From Populus alba (Eukaryota > Streptophyta > Magnoliopsida > Malpighiales > Salicaceae): a stretch of 64,000 nt of DNA. Both the position numbers and the translations under genes were made by a program. The notes beneath the pieces were generated by a model that saw nothing but the letters and a program-made list of their open reading frames with translations, ran no database searches and was not told where the DNA came from. Numbering within the stretch: position 1 is the stretch's first letter; the number at the start of each line of letters is the position of its first letter. Location: assembly GCF_005239225.2 (NCBI RefSeq), contig NC_133301.1:3559157-3623156 (forward strand). The letters are read 5' to 3'. Below are positions 10,618 through 22,944 of this stretch, piece by piece.

Positions 10618-11709
10618 CTGCACATTTATTTGATTCCAGTTAATTTTTTGACATGATCCAAAGTTTTGAGAATGTTTTTTTCCTACTTCTAGGCTTCAAC
10701 TTCGTATTAATTAGAGAAGTGCAAACAACTTTAGTGTGTGTGTGTGATGAAGATTTGTCAATTTGGACATCACATGATAATAGGACTTGTTGAAGATTTT
10801 TATAAAAGGATTTAATTAAGAATAATATATATATATAATTAAACGTGTGTGTGTAAGGACTGATAACTGTATATTTTCCCAAGTAGCCTTGGTTTCGTAA
10901 CAGCATCTCATTGCTTATTTATTAATTAATTCTTGTGAGATTGGCTTCCGAAACAAGCTATGGGTCCATCCATAAGCAGATATCTCACTACTTATAAAAT
11001 ATTCAGAAATATAATAATAAAATATATTGTTGTTTTCATCAGCTATGTTAAAAGGAATTAATCATCCAGTAATAAAATATTACTGGTGGAGGAGGATTCA
11101 ATTTAGGCGGCAGTGTTTGGAAACGTTGGAATGAGGTTTACATCGTGTTTAAAATTAAGTGAAAATGAAACTTATCAATTACGGGCTCTCTCACGTGGTG
11201 TTATATATATATATATCTGAAGCTATTAATGAGTTCGATGTAAAATAATATATATTAACTCCAATATATTTTAAATGAAAATCCTTTAAATTTAAAATTT
11301 GTAGAGGTTATACTATAAAATATTATAAATTTTAAATTTAATTAAAAAAAATTAACACGTTTAGTATATTAAAAATTATTTCAATTTAAAAACTCATTGA
11401 AGAATAATTTTATATTAAATCTAAAGCATATTATTAAATGTTTTCCAGTGAATCTCTACTACAAGGTGGGAGTCTAGTCAATTGGTACCTACTAACCTAA
11501 CAAAATCATGATTCGAAATATATGAACACAAAGATTAATTGTCTGTTTCCCCCCCTTTGAGATTAGCAATGGACTTAGTTAACCACTTTTGTTTGTGAGA
11601 GAATCGCCGGTGAGCGAGGCATAGATCCGTTGGCCGGACACATGATTGTCTTTGTGACAAACAGAAGGGAGAAAAATAGAAAGACAAGAGTGGAAAGAAA
11701 TAATGTTAC
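10618..11709 (-). other. Intron 2 of NPF copy 1, divergent short form
   Basis: This intron is 1.09 kb, against 1.79 kb in copy 2 (25712-27498) and 1.81 kb in copy 3 (41527-43333). The exon-2-proximal ~0.45 kb (about 11255-11709) matches copies 2 and 3 closely. The middle (about 10690-11170) does not align with them, although the flanks on both sides are nearly identical. TG and TA microsatellites occur at about 10735-10746 and 10825-10837. No coding content is seen. Confidence 0.7.
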
Positions 11710-12063
11710 CAGAAGGCTCGCAATACATCCAAAGCCGATCATCGGGTATCGACCCACATATGTATCAGCAAGAAAAGCCCCAATAATGGGCATGAAATTC
11801 CAGCAGCTGAGTAGAGGAAGAGTATTTGGGCACCGCTAGCTGCATCCATACCATACTCTCTGGTCAAATACAGTATCATATTTGTTGATAGCCAAAACTT
11901 GCTAGCCTCTCCAGTGCCTCATTTGCTGTCAAAACATGAATTTAAACCACATTACTTGAATCGTAAATATCTATAAGTTGCTGAAACTGTTTTAAATACC
12001 TATGATGAAAAACAAGGCTCTTATGCCACCCTTCGGGCTGCTCAAGAGTGGCTCTGTGATCAT

Positions 12064-13690
12064 CTCCTTCGGATCTGATTGTGCACTCTGTCGATGGAGG
12101 GAAAGAGTCTCGCAGCTTCTTCAGTCCACTAATTTGTTGTGAGAGATCATTTGGTGCACGATGAATACATATATACACCCAGAGAGTTGCTGCCTTCAGT
12201 AAGCTTTAGGTTTTGTCTCTTCCCATTCTTTTCCCTCTGCTGGTTAATTTTGGCCTCATTAGCTGTTCCTCTAGGCTTCATTAGCTGTCCTTCGATTGAT
12301 TCTATCCATCCAAAAGAAATATATATTGAACGTTGGTGTCACTGGATAATAATTCTCTAGTAAACGTAAGATTTTGTCAACTTGCAATTTTTTATTTCAC
12401 TCTAACCTGTTTCCCGGAAGCTAAGTATCCAAGCACAGACAAGCTGAATTTTGTAGAAACAGAAATTTGGATTAGGACCAGGTTTTTGGATTAAATTATG
12501 TATCCTTTTTAATCCAATCAACTTCATGTATGATCTTCAACAAGGATATTGCACATGTCAGGTGGTTTTTTCGTTTCTAAGAGAACGGCGTTCTTCTTTT
12601 ATTTAACACACTGCCACACCGTCTCGCTTATTGTACTTCAACTTGCATATATAATAAATTGAAAAAGAAATCAAACTAACACGAATAAGAATGAGAACTT
12701 TCGATGCAAGAGCGCATTTAATTACTTAATTAGTTATTTTGAAAAGACAATTAAAAAAAATTACATAAATTGCGCTATTCGTACGCATTCATTGTACTCT
12801 TTGCTTATTATTATTATTATTATTTTATTTGCTTTTGTTTTTTGTGGTTTGTGAACGATTTGATAAAATAAAATTGTAGAAGTTGATAGCAATGAGCTCA
12901 ATGCTCTGCATCAACCTTGTTATGGGAAATCAATCAGTATCAAGCTAGGAATAGAAAATTGTCTCCCATTGCAAAGCCAAAATGAGCTTCAATACTGGCA
13001 ACATTTTTAAATGCAATATCATGTATTATATTTTCTTACAGCCCAGAATATGCTGGACTCTAATATTTTTTTTTCAGTTCTTGGGTTTGAAAGAGTAAAA
13101 ATATTGATACTTTAAAATAACGATAAACAAAGTTATAGGTTTGATACAATGAAACTCGTTTTTCCTCTCTGAACAAATGTGATGGTGGTGCTCAGCAATG
13201 AGCTCACTGTTTCTATGTAGGGGACCATTAATTTGAACATTAATCTTTTCTTAAACCCTATAATTCCAAAACCTGTAGCCTACTCGGTCAGTTAACTTTC
13301 TGTGAGTGAGTTGTCATCCCTTTTCCATTACTTTTTTCATGGGTTTGTTTTATTTATTTATTTTTTTAAATGGGAGTAGTATTGTTTAATTTCTTTTTTT
13401 ATATAAAATCTAGTATCAGATTCAACCCCTACTATTCTAGAATAACATTTTTTATGTGGATGCCATGTATTATGGATAATTGTTAGTCGTATGTACACGA
13501 GGTGTTGAATTCTCAAGAGATTATCATTTGATTCAGAATAGTTAAGAAACTTGAATGTACTGGTCTTATAAAAAAAACTTTAAAAGTAAAAGACTGGTTG
13601 TAGCTAATAAAGATATTAGCACTTGATATAACCATATTATTCAATAATTTCACCTATATTTTACTAGTGTTTTGCCTTTTTATATATATA
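12064..13690. other. 5' flank of NPF copy 1 (start of spacer S1)
   Basis: This is the probable promoter and 5' UTR region. An in-frame TGA lies shortly upstream of the chosen ATG, which argues against an upstream coding exon. An ATATATATT stretch at about 12320 (minus strand) could serve as a TATA element, but this is weak. The sequence is conserved almost exactly upstream of copies 2 and 3. No other feature is seen. Confidence 0.45.
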
Positions 13691-15100
13691 AAATACCTTG
13701 ATATTCTTTGTTTTATGTTTTGTAGGCACTTTTGGATGAAATATGTAAAAAGAATCAAAATAGAGATAATTGTCAAATTTGACCTTTAGTCCATGTTTTG
13801 TGCAGAGCATGAGCTCTAAAGGTTGAAATGAATTGATTCTAATGGTATTAAAAAGCTAACATCCATACCTTTCTGGACATCTAAGTTAAGAAAATAAAAT
13901 AAAGAAGAGCATAGAAATCGTAGCCTTCAAAGTCAAATCTCGCAATCACCTAGTGTTGACCTTCAGTTATTTTCGACTTGAATATCTTGAGCTAAAGAAG
14001 TCCATTTGATGCAAAATCAATTTGTTTGAATTTCTGACTTAAAGACCTATCAACGCACCAAATTTAATCCAAAACATATCTCATATGATGGAGATATGAT
14101 TTTTTTAAGATGACAGATGAATTCTGCCAGCAAACAAGTTTTTGTGAAGAAACGAGTCCAAATTACGTCTCAAAGCATCCAAACTGACATCCATAACTTG
14201 AAGATTTCATGCAGGGTTAGTTTTCCTTTTTTAGAAAAATTAGTTAGTGAAGTACTTAAATGTAAACTGTCTATTTAAGGGAGGACTATTTTGTAAAATA
14301 GAGACTTGGGTTTCCTATTATATAAAAAGAAAGAGAGAAGGGAGAGAGGGGGATGGTTAGAAGAGAGGAACATAAACCCTTTCTCCCACAAACTCGAATT
14401 CATGCATTCTTTTTTTTTTTTTGGTTAGCTGTTCAATAGAAATGCAATGCTAAACTCTTTTCTTGGTTGTAAGGACACAAAAACCTTCGGATTTCAAGAA
14501 CTATGAGATCTATTTTACCTTTACTTTCCAGTTTATATGATGAATGAATATGTTTGTTCTCCTATGCTTATTTCCTATGATTGTTTATTTTAATTACTAG
14601 AGCGGACTCTAAGTTATTATTGTGAACAATCTATTACTAAGTTTGTTATCAAAACTGGAGTTGTGGTATATAAACTTGTGAAGCAACTGAGATTAATAAT
14701 TGTGGTAGGTCTAGATTAGTAATATTAGAGAGAACATTCGACTGATCAAATCAAACATAGACTACGAACAATTATGTTGTCTAGATTAATCAACTCATCT
14801 AGTTCTTAAGGCTGCTATTGAATTAAATTACTAGTGCGGAAATTGTGGTTGTTTGATGGTTAGGATTAGTTATACAATGAATCAGTTAACTAATCAACAT
14901 AAAAAAAATATAGATATTCAGAGTATAAATTGACGTCTCGTTTCTATGATCAATTCTAATTTCTGTAGGTGGATGTTTATTTGTGACCAAGGTTTGTTTT
15001 CTTAATAAATTTTAGTTTTATTTAATTTTTGCTTGATTGTTTGATTTTGTCATAGTCTAGATAATCACAAACCAAACCTCCAAATTGCATAATGTATAGC
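13691..15100. other. Non-coding, retroelement-like part of S1
   Basis: No open frame of note is present. A TATATAAAAAG box at about 14319-14329 is followed by a GA-rich leader, and motifs such as ACTAGAGCGGACTCTA occur near 14597. These resemble the 5' part of a plant LTR element read on the plus strand, but I cannot name it and see no terminal repeats. It recurs at about 29480-30890 and 48220-49690. Confidence 0.35.
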
Positions 15101-16975
15101 ATAAAAATCTGACTTGAACCTTCCTCGTGGGATCCACCCCTTGCTTGGTCTATACTATCTTGTATGTTGTGTTTTAAGCTAGGGTAATTTATTTGTGCGA
15201 CCGCGACATCGCAACAGCACCCCTAGTACACCTTACCTGAGGTAGCACCCTTAGCACACCCCACTCGAGGTAAGCTGCATTGTATGATCTAAATATGTTT
15301 TAAGGGTTTTGATGAGTTTTTAACCCGCAGCTTGTTTGTCATCGGATGAAGATTTATTCATGTGAATAAATCTAGTGTTTCGAATTTATTATGGGTTCGT
15401 GTGCCCAAATAAATTCTTATAGAAAAGGTTTATGTAGGTGCGTTGACAGGGTTCACCTATCTTGAAAGGCAGAAGAATTTTTTCACAACTCGTGTGTTAT
15501 GGTGAAAATACTTTCAATTAAAATGTAATGAACTTAGGAATCTCATTTAAATGAGCCACCTCTTTAAAGTAGAGATGGGCAATCCAGGCAGCATCCATAA
15601 TCTCTATGTTTTTTTGTCCTTTTGGCTTTAAATATTCAAAAAAATGTAAGAAAATACAAACACACACACACATTTGTTTTATTATATTTTACTAACACAA
15701 GCTACAATTACATTTTTTAGATATCACCAAAATTCAAAACAGTTCAAACACACACACACACAATAGACATTTATAATTTACAAAATAGGCCTCCTAAAAT
15801 TCACAAATTAATCTGGAGAAATTGCTAGAAATTCAGGAACAGTGTTGGGAAGCTTCCGAGTTGCAGGAACAGTGGCAGTGCATTGGTCTCACACTTCACC
15901 TGTCCCTTGTTTTTTCCTGCGGTGGTGCGTGAACCCACGCCCCGCCAGTGGCCTCGGCGCGTGAACAGATACGCCACCCCTGTTCTTGCATTCCCAAAAG
16001 TATTCCTCTATAATTGCTGAATATTTGGGCCTATTTTGCAATTTCTGAATTATATCATGTAAAAATGATGTGTGAGTAGAGCATAGTAAAAATGAATATG
16101 TGTGTGTGTAATTTGTTTTTTTCTCCTTTCAAATTTTGAGAATATATGTACATGGTTTGTTGTCTTTAATTGCAATTAATTGTGATACTTGTTCTTTTTT
16201 AAAAAAAATTTAAATGTTTTCCTTGTATGCTACATACAGCCACTACCCTTATATATTATTATAAATAACCTGTTATTATTCACTGTTAATATTTGGAAAA
16301 AGAAACATTAAGTGGTTAATATCCAAAATATATTTTTTAGGAATAATACGTCATTATCCCTTAATAATATAAGGACAAAGAAAACCCATGAAAGGTAAAT
16401 GTCCAAAATATTGCTGAGAGTAATACAACTTATTCATTTTTATCATAAGGATATATTTATGCCCAAAATGTTATTTAGAACAATTTAATTGCACATCCTT
16501 GAAAGAAACCTCAATATAATTGGATATTTCAATTTTTGTTCCACGGTTCATGAGTCATGAAAGTATGAAATATTAAGGAAAAAATAGGCTTTTTAAAGCA
16601 CCTTAAATTTCCTTAGGTTTCTAACTTAGTTTTTTTTATTTTTATTATTGTTGTTGTTTCTCTTCTTTGCGATTTTTGAGTCATAAACACTTGAAATACT
16701 AAGAAAAACTGAACTTTTAAGCACATTGAATCTCCTTGGATTTCTATCTTAGTTGTTTCCTAATCTGTGAGTTGCAAATTTAGTTTGAATCAAACACAGA
16801 TTTCAAGAGATCTGTATTGGTTCTCCTTGGTACTTTGTAGACATACCTAAGGTATGATCCACATTGGCCAATGATTCTTTCTTTTTAGACTTTGAACTCA
16901 AGTTTGTTCATCGTAGCAAATTTATCCTACAAAAAATGATGGGATTAGAGAACACCAACACCATAGCAATTATAA
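15101..16975. other. Non-coding middle part of S1
   Basis: The stretch contains CA microsatellites (about 15660-15673 and 15748-15763), a GC-rich island (about 15910-15990), and three degenerate ~70-bp repeats between about 16315 and 16500, each with a TNNNNNCCAAAAT-type core. I see nothing coding. It is repeated at about 30890-32770 and, more diverged, at 49690-51430. Confidence 0.4.
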
Positions 16976-16979
16976 GACA

Positions 16980-19054
16980 AACAAAACACCAAGCAGCTTA
17001 CCTTAGGTAGGGCATACTAGGGGTGCTAAAACATTCCTTTTATGCAACCAGTCCCTTGTCTTAAAATCTTTGAAAAGACCAGTTAGGTTTCCTAGTGACC
17101 ATAATACTAGGTGGCAACTCTTTTTTCATAAAACAAAAAAAAACCCAAAATCAATACACGATCCTGGGAAGGGTCGCTGCGACATCGAGCTCTCACGAGG
17201 GTGCGACACCAATATTAAGCAAAATTGTTCACATGCTACGTAAACAGTGGAGTGTGGAAAAGGTGAAGCATAAAAAGAAAGGGAAGAAGAAGAAGAAGAG
17301 ACTGACCTCGCGGTGAGGTGTTGTTGTTCATGGTGGCGGTGTTTGGCAGCAGGCAGCGGTTCCAAGCAGCAGTTCCTCCTCCTTTTTCTTATGTTTCTGT
17401 GTTGCTTCTTCTTTTTGTTTCTATTCCCTCGCTTCTCTGTTCCTTCTTCTTTTTGTTTCTATTCCCTCGCTTCTCTGTTTTTGATGGTGTGTTGTTGTTG
17501 TTGATGGTGGCTCAAGGCAGTTCTTGTGGCGGTGAAAAGGAAGGTAAGCAGTGGTGCCCCTTTTTTTCCTTCTCGTTCCTTCCTTCTTTTTATTTCCTCC
17601 CTTCTCCTTTCCTTTCCTTTCCTTTCCTTTCTTTCTCTGTTTTATGTCCTTTTGTTTAGTTCTTCTTTCTTTCCTCTTTTTCTCCATTTCTCTCTTTTCC
17701 TTCATCCTCTATTATTAAACAACCACCCCCCGTCAACTCTTTCCTCGGTCTCCCCCTATTTTCACCTCCTTTGTTTCCTTCTCTCTATATTGTCCTCTCT
17801 GTTTCAAATTGTTCCCTCAACCTTCTCTCTATGTCTTTCTCTCTGCTTTGTTCTCTCTCTCTCTCTAGTCTAAAAAAATTCTTCAATGTTCTCTCAAAAG
17901 TTTCCTACAAATTGTCCCCCCTTTTCATTCTCCCCACTCTGGTATTTATAAGAGGAAAAAGGGAGAAAGCCACCCTACCCTGTCCAATCATGTTGAATGG
18001 GTAGGGTGGCTAGACGACCACTATGCAGCCATCTGTAAGACTTGTCTCCTATGCTTTTCCATCTTAGAAGGCCAATAGGCGTGGTGGGTCTTGTCAATTT
18101 TGGGTTTTTTAGGAGAGAGAGGGAAATAAGTGTTGAAGGGGACAAAATCTCTTTCTTCGCTTACCTTTGCATGTCTAGTGGAAGGAGATTACAGTGTCGT
18201 TCAAAACAACACCGTTTCCCCTATTTTTTTAATAGTGGATGAAATAGTGTCATTTTGAACAAAACGTGCCATATCATTTAAATGCAAATTGCATCAAAGA
18301 TGTCAATTTTTCAAATCAGTCCTCAATTTTTTATTTATTCAATCAAGTCAATTACAATTTTGATTTTAAGAATTAATTCAATTGCATCCCTGCCAAATAG
18401 AATGTCATCCCTAAAGTTGACCACCTTTTTCCATTTTGGTCTTTGGTCTCGGATTTATGCAATTTGACCTTCAATTGATCAATAACCTCTCGTTTTCTTC
18501 AATTTAGTCCTTGATAGTCAAATCTTGTTCCTCTATTTACGTGACTTTTCCAATTTGTTCCTCCGTTTCGGATTTGTTCAATCAAGTCCCTAATTGGCCA
18601 TCAAACTTCAATAGTTTTTGCATCTAAGTCCCTGATTTAACCAAATCAATTCTAAAAAATTATAATTTGACTGCCGAACTTTAATTTCTTCTAATTAAAG
18701 CCTAAATTGACTTAAAAATTAATATTTCTTGCAATCAAACCCTTCATAAATTCAATTAAACCTTTAATAAAAATTTAATTCAGTCCATAAATATCTGATT
18801 TTGGAATTTCTTTCTTAAATTGAATTTTCTTTATCAATAGGGCTCTCATCAGTAAAAAATATACTGTCAAATTTTAATATTTGTATTTTTAAACCTTTTC
18901 AACCAATTTCTAGCCATTTTCTGGGCGCTCCGACATCCTTTTCTTACTCCTATTATTTTTTTAGATTTTTTGTTTTTATTCAACGTATTGTTTTTTTTAA
19001 TTTTTGGAAGAGAAAAAAATGAATTTGGGGAATAACTCAAAATGGGTTATGACA
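16980..19054 (-). repeat. Long LTR (3' LTR of a gutted retrotransposon) in S1
   Basis: On the minus strand the sequence CTCTTT...GGGGGACAAT (19070-19055) forms a polypurine tract directly followed by TGTCATAACCC at 19054, a typical LTR start. Further in are a TATAAATA box (17950-17943) and a long GA-rich (minus strand) leader (about 17930-17370). The left boundary is uncertain; the common block at 16985-17115 is probably near the LTR end. No protein domains remain. A Tat/Ogre-type gypsy origin is my guess from LTR length and layout. Open frames here are low-complexity Phe/Leu/Ser products of the pyrimidine-rich plus strand, not genes. Confidence 0.6.
17943..17950 (-). promoter_or_regulatory. 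TATA box of the S1 LTR
   Basis: The minus strand reads TATAAATACC, with a GA-rich leader downstream. It points towards NPF copy 1, about 5.9 kb upstream of that gene's start. Equivalents are at 33737-33744, 52336-52343 and 56029-56036. Confidence 0.55.
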
Positions 19055-19239
19055 ATTGTCCCCCTCTTTACAATGCTTGTGATAGAAAGTCTCGTAGAAA
19101 ACTTTAGATAATAGCTTTGTAAAGAAGAGAAAGAAAACAATAATAAATTCACCATATCAAGAAATGATGAATTGTTTTGAAAGTATTTAAAGTGAGGGCT
19201 ACAAAGCGTACTTAAAGGTGAAATTCAAATATTTTGAAA

Positions 19240-20000
19240 TAGTTGAATTATCACGGGTGACCTACCCAGGGAAGAAAATGAAATGATTTTTCGAGATGGT
19301 CTCATCATAATGGGTACCCAAGTTGAAAAATACAAAGATTTTTTCTAAAAAAATAGTCTCATTGTAATGGGTGACCTATCTAGATGAAAAAAATATGAAA
19401 AACAGCCTCATTATAATAGGTGACCTACCCAAGTGAAAGATGGTCTCATTGTAATGAGTGGCTTACCTAGATAGAAGAAATATGAAAAATGTTCTAAATT
19501 TAATAAGTGACCTACCCAAGTGGAAGAGGATCTCATTGTAAGGGGTGACGTACCAAAATGGAAAAGGGTCTAATCATAATAGGTGACCTACCTAGGTGGA
19601 AAATATGAAAACAGTGTCATTATAATGGGTGACCTACCCAAATGAAAAATAATTTGAAGAGTCTTGAAGGGAGAACATGATAGGGCTCGAAAGGAGAGAA
19701 GGGCTCGAAGGCGCACTCAAAAGAAGGTAAGGTTGAGAAATGCACTACCTGAAATATAAGGGCTCCAAGATGAACTTGAAAGTAGGTAGAGTTAGAAAAA
19801 ACACTACTGAGAGATGAGAGTTTAAAGGTGCACTTAAAGGAAGTGAGGGCTCAAAGGTGCACCCAAAAGAAGATAAGGTTAGAAAAAGCATTATCCAAAA
19901 GATAAGAGCTCAAAGGCGCACTTAAAAGAAAATAAGGGCTCAAAGGAGGATACGAAAAGAGGTAGGGTTAGAAAACACACTACCCAAGAGGTGATGATGG
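19240..20000. repeat. Two degenerate tandem arrays in the gutted LTR element (S1)
   Basis: 19240-19660 holds about seven diverged copies of a roughly 60-bp unit built on CTCATTATAATGGGTGACCT then ACCCA. 19680-20000 holds about six copies of a unit of similar length built on AGGGCTCRAAGG, GCACT and GGTTAGAAAA motifs. They lie between the polypurine tract and the other LTR piece, where some long plant gypsy elements carry tandem repeats. Copies are at about 35030-35790 and 53640-54760. Confidence 0.8.
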
Positions 20001-20115
20001 GAAACCAATTTGTTAATGTTGAAAGCAATGTATTATGATCAATATGCATGTATACTTACTTGAGAAATATAGGTCCCCTTTTCTTCATGAGTCTTTATTT
20101 TCTCAAAAGTTTGAG

Positions 20116-20621
20116 AAATATTGGTCCTTGGTGTTGGATTTCTTCAATCAAGTCCCTAATTGGTCATCAAACTTTAATATTTATGCAATTAAGTCCCTGA
20201 TTTGACAAAATCAACTCTTCCAAATATTAATTTGACACCTGAACTTTAATTTCTTCCAATTAAAGCCCAAATTGACTTAAAAATCAATTTTTCTTGTAAT
20301 CAAGCTCTCAATAAATTCAATTAAACCTTCAATAAAATTTAATTGAGTCCATAAACATCTAATTTTGGACTTTTCTTCCTCAAATTAAATATTCTTTGTC
20401 AACAGGGCTCTCCTTAGTAAAACAATATAATGTCAAATTTCAATCTTTATATTTTAAATCCTCTTTAACCAATTTCTAGCTATTTTCTGGGCGCTCCGAC
20501 ATCCTCTTCTCATTGCTATTATTTTTTTGGATTTTTTAGTTTTATTCTAGATTATATATATATATATATATATGGAAGAGAAAAAATGAATTTGGGGAAT
20601 AACAAAAAATGGGTTATAACA
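20116..20621 (-). repeat. Truncated 5' LTR piece in S1
   Basis: This resembles the outer part of the LTR at 16980-19054 (compare 18545-18945 with 20120-20520) and ends at 20621 with TGTTATAACCC on the minus strand, the outer LTR terminus. A (TA)n run lies at about 20553-20573. The left edge at about 20116 is a deletion junction, because S3 has ~1.75 kb more there. Confidence 0.65.
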
Positions 20622-21840
20622 GTGCTTTGCAGTTTACTGTGAGGAAGAGAAGTTTTTACGGGTATTTTGATGTGGGTTTTATTTGGGTTTAATGAGCTAA
20701 TTTAGGCCAAAATAAAAATGGGAAGAAAGTGTTGTGGTTTGGGTTTAAATCTGCAGGCAAGAGGAAATTGAGCTGCTCTGAGTGTGTTGTGGTAAATTGT
20801 GGTTGTCATGAGGTTAGAGGAAAAATTAGTAGGGATGCCGCTATTGTCTTGGTTGACAATTAGTACCTGGTTTTCAGTCGGGTGAGGATGATTTTGGCAG
20901 TGCTGTTATGCGGCTTGAATAGGGAGTAGAGGTTGAAGAAGAAGGAATCGATGGAGAGACTGATTTGCTCACTGTGGAATTTTAGTTATAGCCATGAAGA
21001 GAGTGGGGTTGAGTGGTTCTCGGTTCTTGTGATTGGTAGATGTGGTTGTTGGATTCGCAATATTAATGGTAGGTATCGAAATTAGCTCTCACATTTCGAA
21101 GATCATGTCTATTTAAGTCTAATTATTGAAATGAAATCAGAGAGATGTCTATTTATTAAAGTATTTTTGAAAATCAAGCTTGTCTAGTTAAAGACCCAAC
21201 ACATGCCATTTAATACATGTAGTCCTGTAACTGTCTTGTATTTTAAAAACAAAAATTGACACCTTGTATAATTAAAGTAACATTTCTATGGTTCTTTGTG
21301 TCCATTTTAATATATGATCTTGGGTACATTTATTTATGGTACGTGATAGGTGATCTTCTATGAATTTCAAAAAATTAAGATGCTTAAGTTAAAACTTGAG
21401 GCTTTATCAAGAAATGTTGTTTCTTTTGAGCACCTATTTTATTAGCATGCATTACAACTAGTGACTTAATTCATAATGCTATGATCCTTATAGAAAAGCT
21501 CTTCAAGTTTTGAGAGCGTCATTTATTGGTTCAAATTGCTTACCTGATTAAAAAGGGCTTTTACAAGCACGTGATGCGGGCTATGGTTCATGTTTATGAA
21601 ATAAAAGAAATTTCATAAGCTCAAAAGGTGTTTGAGGGTTTTAAAGACCTAGGATCAACATCAACTATTCATCAGCTCTCTTTCTATTGTTGTCTTTGTA
21701 AAGGAAATGACATATAACCATGTTGACCTTAATGATCAAAATTCTCTTTATGTAGATCATAATACAAATCCAACTTTTGATTTGATGAATAACCAATCTA
21801 ATCATTTAAAGATACTAGAGGCTTTATCATAGATGTCGCA
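20622..21840. other. Non-coding part of S1
   Basis: No gene, RNA or repeat that I can name. The sequence is repeated almost exactly at about 36421-37640. Confidence 0.45.
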
Positions 21841-22944
21841 CGTGTGCAGCGTTGTGGCGATCATCCACCCTCAAGGAAAAATTGAATGTAATGGTTTATC
21901 TTGTACAAATATGGAGAGAAAAGGAATTCTTGTCTCCTATTATTGAAAAATTTGAATGGGAGTCGCCACCTGGTATTCTGGTCACTAGGAATCCTAATTG
22001 GTCTCAGAGATGGGATACGAAGACTGGTTGTGTAGAAGGATGGTATTAGCACCCCAACTACGCCCTACCTAAGGTAGGATACATTGTTTTAATGTCTGAT
22101 AAAATGTAAGATCTTATTGTTGTTTCTAGTTGTTGGTCCGTCTGTCGAAGATTTAAGAAAAGCCCTACTCTATAAGAAGGTTCTTATCTTAATGGGGTAA
22201 AACCTAATTGTTTTATGTTGTTAACAAGAAATACCTTTTTAATATTAGGAATGCGTTTTATGTATAAATTCATAATCCATGATACTAAAACAAAACAAAA
22301 TAAAATTTTTGTTGTTTTTGAAATTTTAGCCAATGTTCTCTTGACTTTAATAAACTAGTTATTAAAGCCAAAATGCATGCTAAAACATTGTTTTTTGGTG
22401 TATGAAAAATAAAATATGATTTTTTTAGCTTTGAGACACTTGGCCGTATGTCCAAAAACTTTTTTTTCTTTTTTTTCAAAATTTTTTTTATTTTTGAATT
22501 TTTTTACGAAAATCGGGTATTTTAATACCGAATTTTGTATTTTTAATAACATAAAATACAGACCGATATTCAGCACAAAAGGCATAAATCAAAAGGTGGG
22601 AAAATCAAAAATATTAAAACTAAACTTTTTTCTTCACTCTTTTTCTTTTTTAAAAAAATGGGCCGGATCAGGCCCAATTGCATGGGTTGGGCCGAACCAG
22701 GCTCAGAATCTATGGGTTGGGCCCAAGCCCAGCCCACCACAACTGGTTATTGTGCATGAGCACCATGCACGTCCTACATGGCGAGGGAAGAAACGAAAGT
22801 AAAAGAAAAGGGGGTAGAGTGTTTACCTGGAGAGGCGGCGACACTGGCGCCTGTTAGTAGCAGTGGAGGCGGCAGGGGTGGTGGTTCTTCTTCTTCTTCT
22901 CCCCTGTATTTTTTCTTCATCTCTTTCTTTCTTTTTCTTTCTTT
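21841..22944 (+). repeat. LTR-like remnant, plus orientation
   Basis: 21960-22075 carries the same conserved block as 17115-16985, but on the other strand. 22655-22740 has a cluster of TGGGCC/GGCCCA motifs, and 22840-22935 is GGCGG- and CTT-rich. The remnant ends at a junction near 22945 with the NPF 3' flank. Related sequence lies in the opposite orientation at 57430-58080. No protein domain is visible. Confidence 0.45.

Larger units (their letters stand above)
4943..12063 (-). pseudogene. NPF1-like: NPF1-like transporter, copy 1 (frameshifted, retrotransposon in intron 3)
   Basis: By alignment with intact copy 2, this copy has exon 1 at 12063-12000, exon 2 at 11925-11710, exon 3 at 10617-10063 and exon 4 at 5864-4943. 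All splice borders are GT/AG. Exon 2 is 216 bp instead of 218 because two CCC runs have become CC (near 11892 and 11800). Exon 3 is 555 bp instead of 554 because TTT has become TTTT near 10405. The frame is therefore lost after about residue 31. An extra A before the stop extends the C-terminus by two residues, and the Asp run has 12 residues. Intron 3 holds a complete 4.1-kb copia element (5919-10022) in the same orientation as the gene, enlarging it from 89 bp to 4198 bp. Every coding lesion is a one-base homopolymer change, so sequencing error remains possible. The family makes 12-helix proton-coupled transporters of nitrate, peptides or hormones. Confidence 0.85.

Noticed and set aside
17526..17873. 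Open frames rich in Phe, Leu and Ser in the pyrimidine-rich LTR (also 33136-33668, 51903-52397 and 55562-56037)
   Set aside because: They are low-complexity products of CT-rich LTR leader sequence on the strand opposite to LTR transcription, with no domain and poor conservation between copies.
19240..20000. Regular repeats that might suggest a CRISPR-like array
   Set aside because: Units are diverged and contiguous without unique spacers, and the context is a plant LTR element.
22655..22740. Cluster of TGGGCC/GGCCCA motifs as a plant gene promoter (site II elements)
   Set aside because: No gene follows on either side at a sensible distance, and the cluster sits inside an LTR-like remnant.
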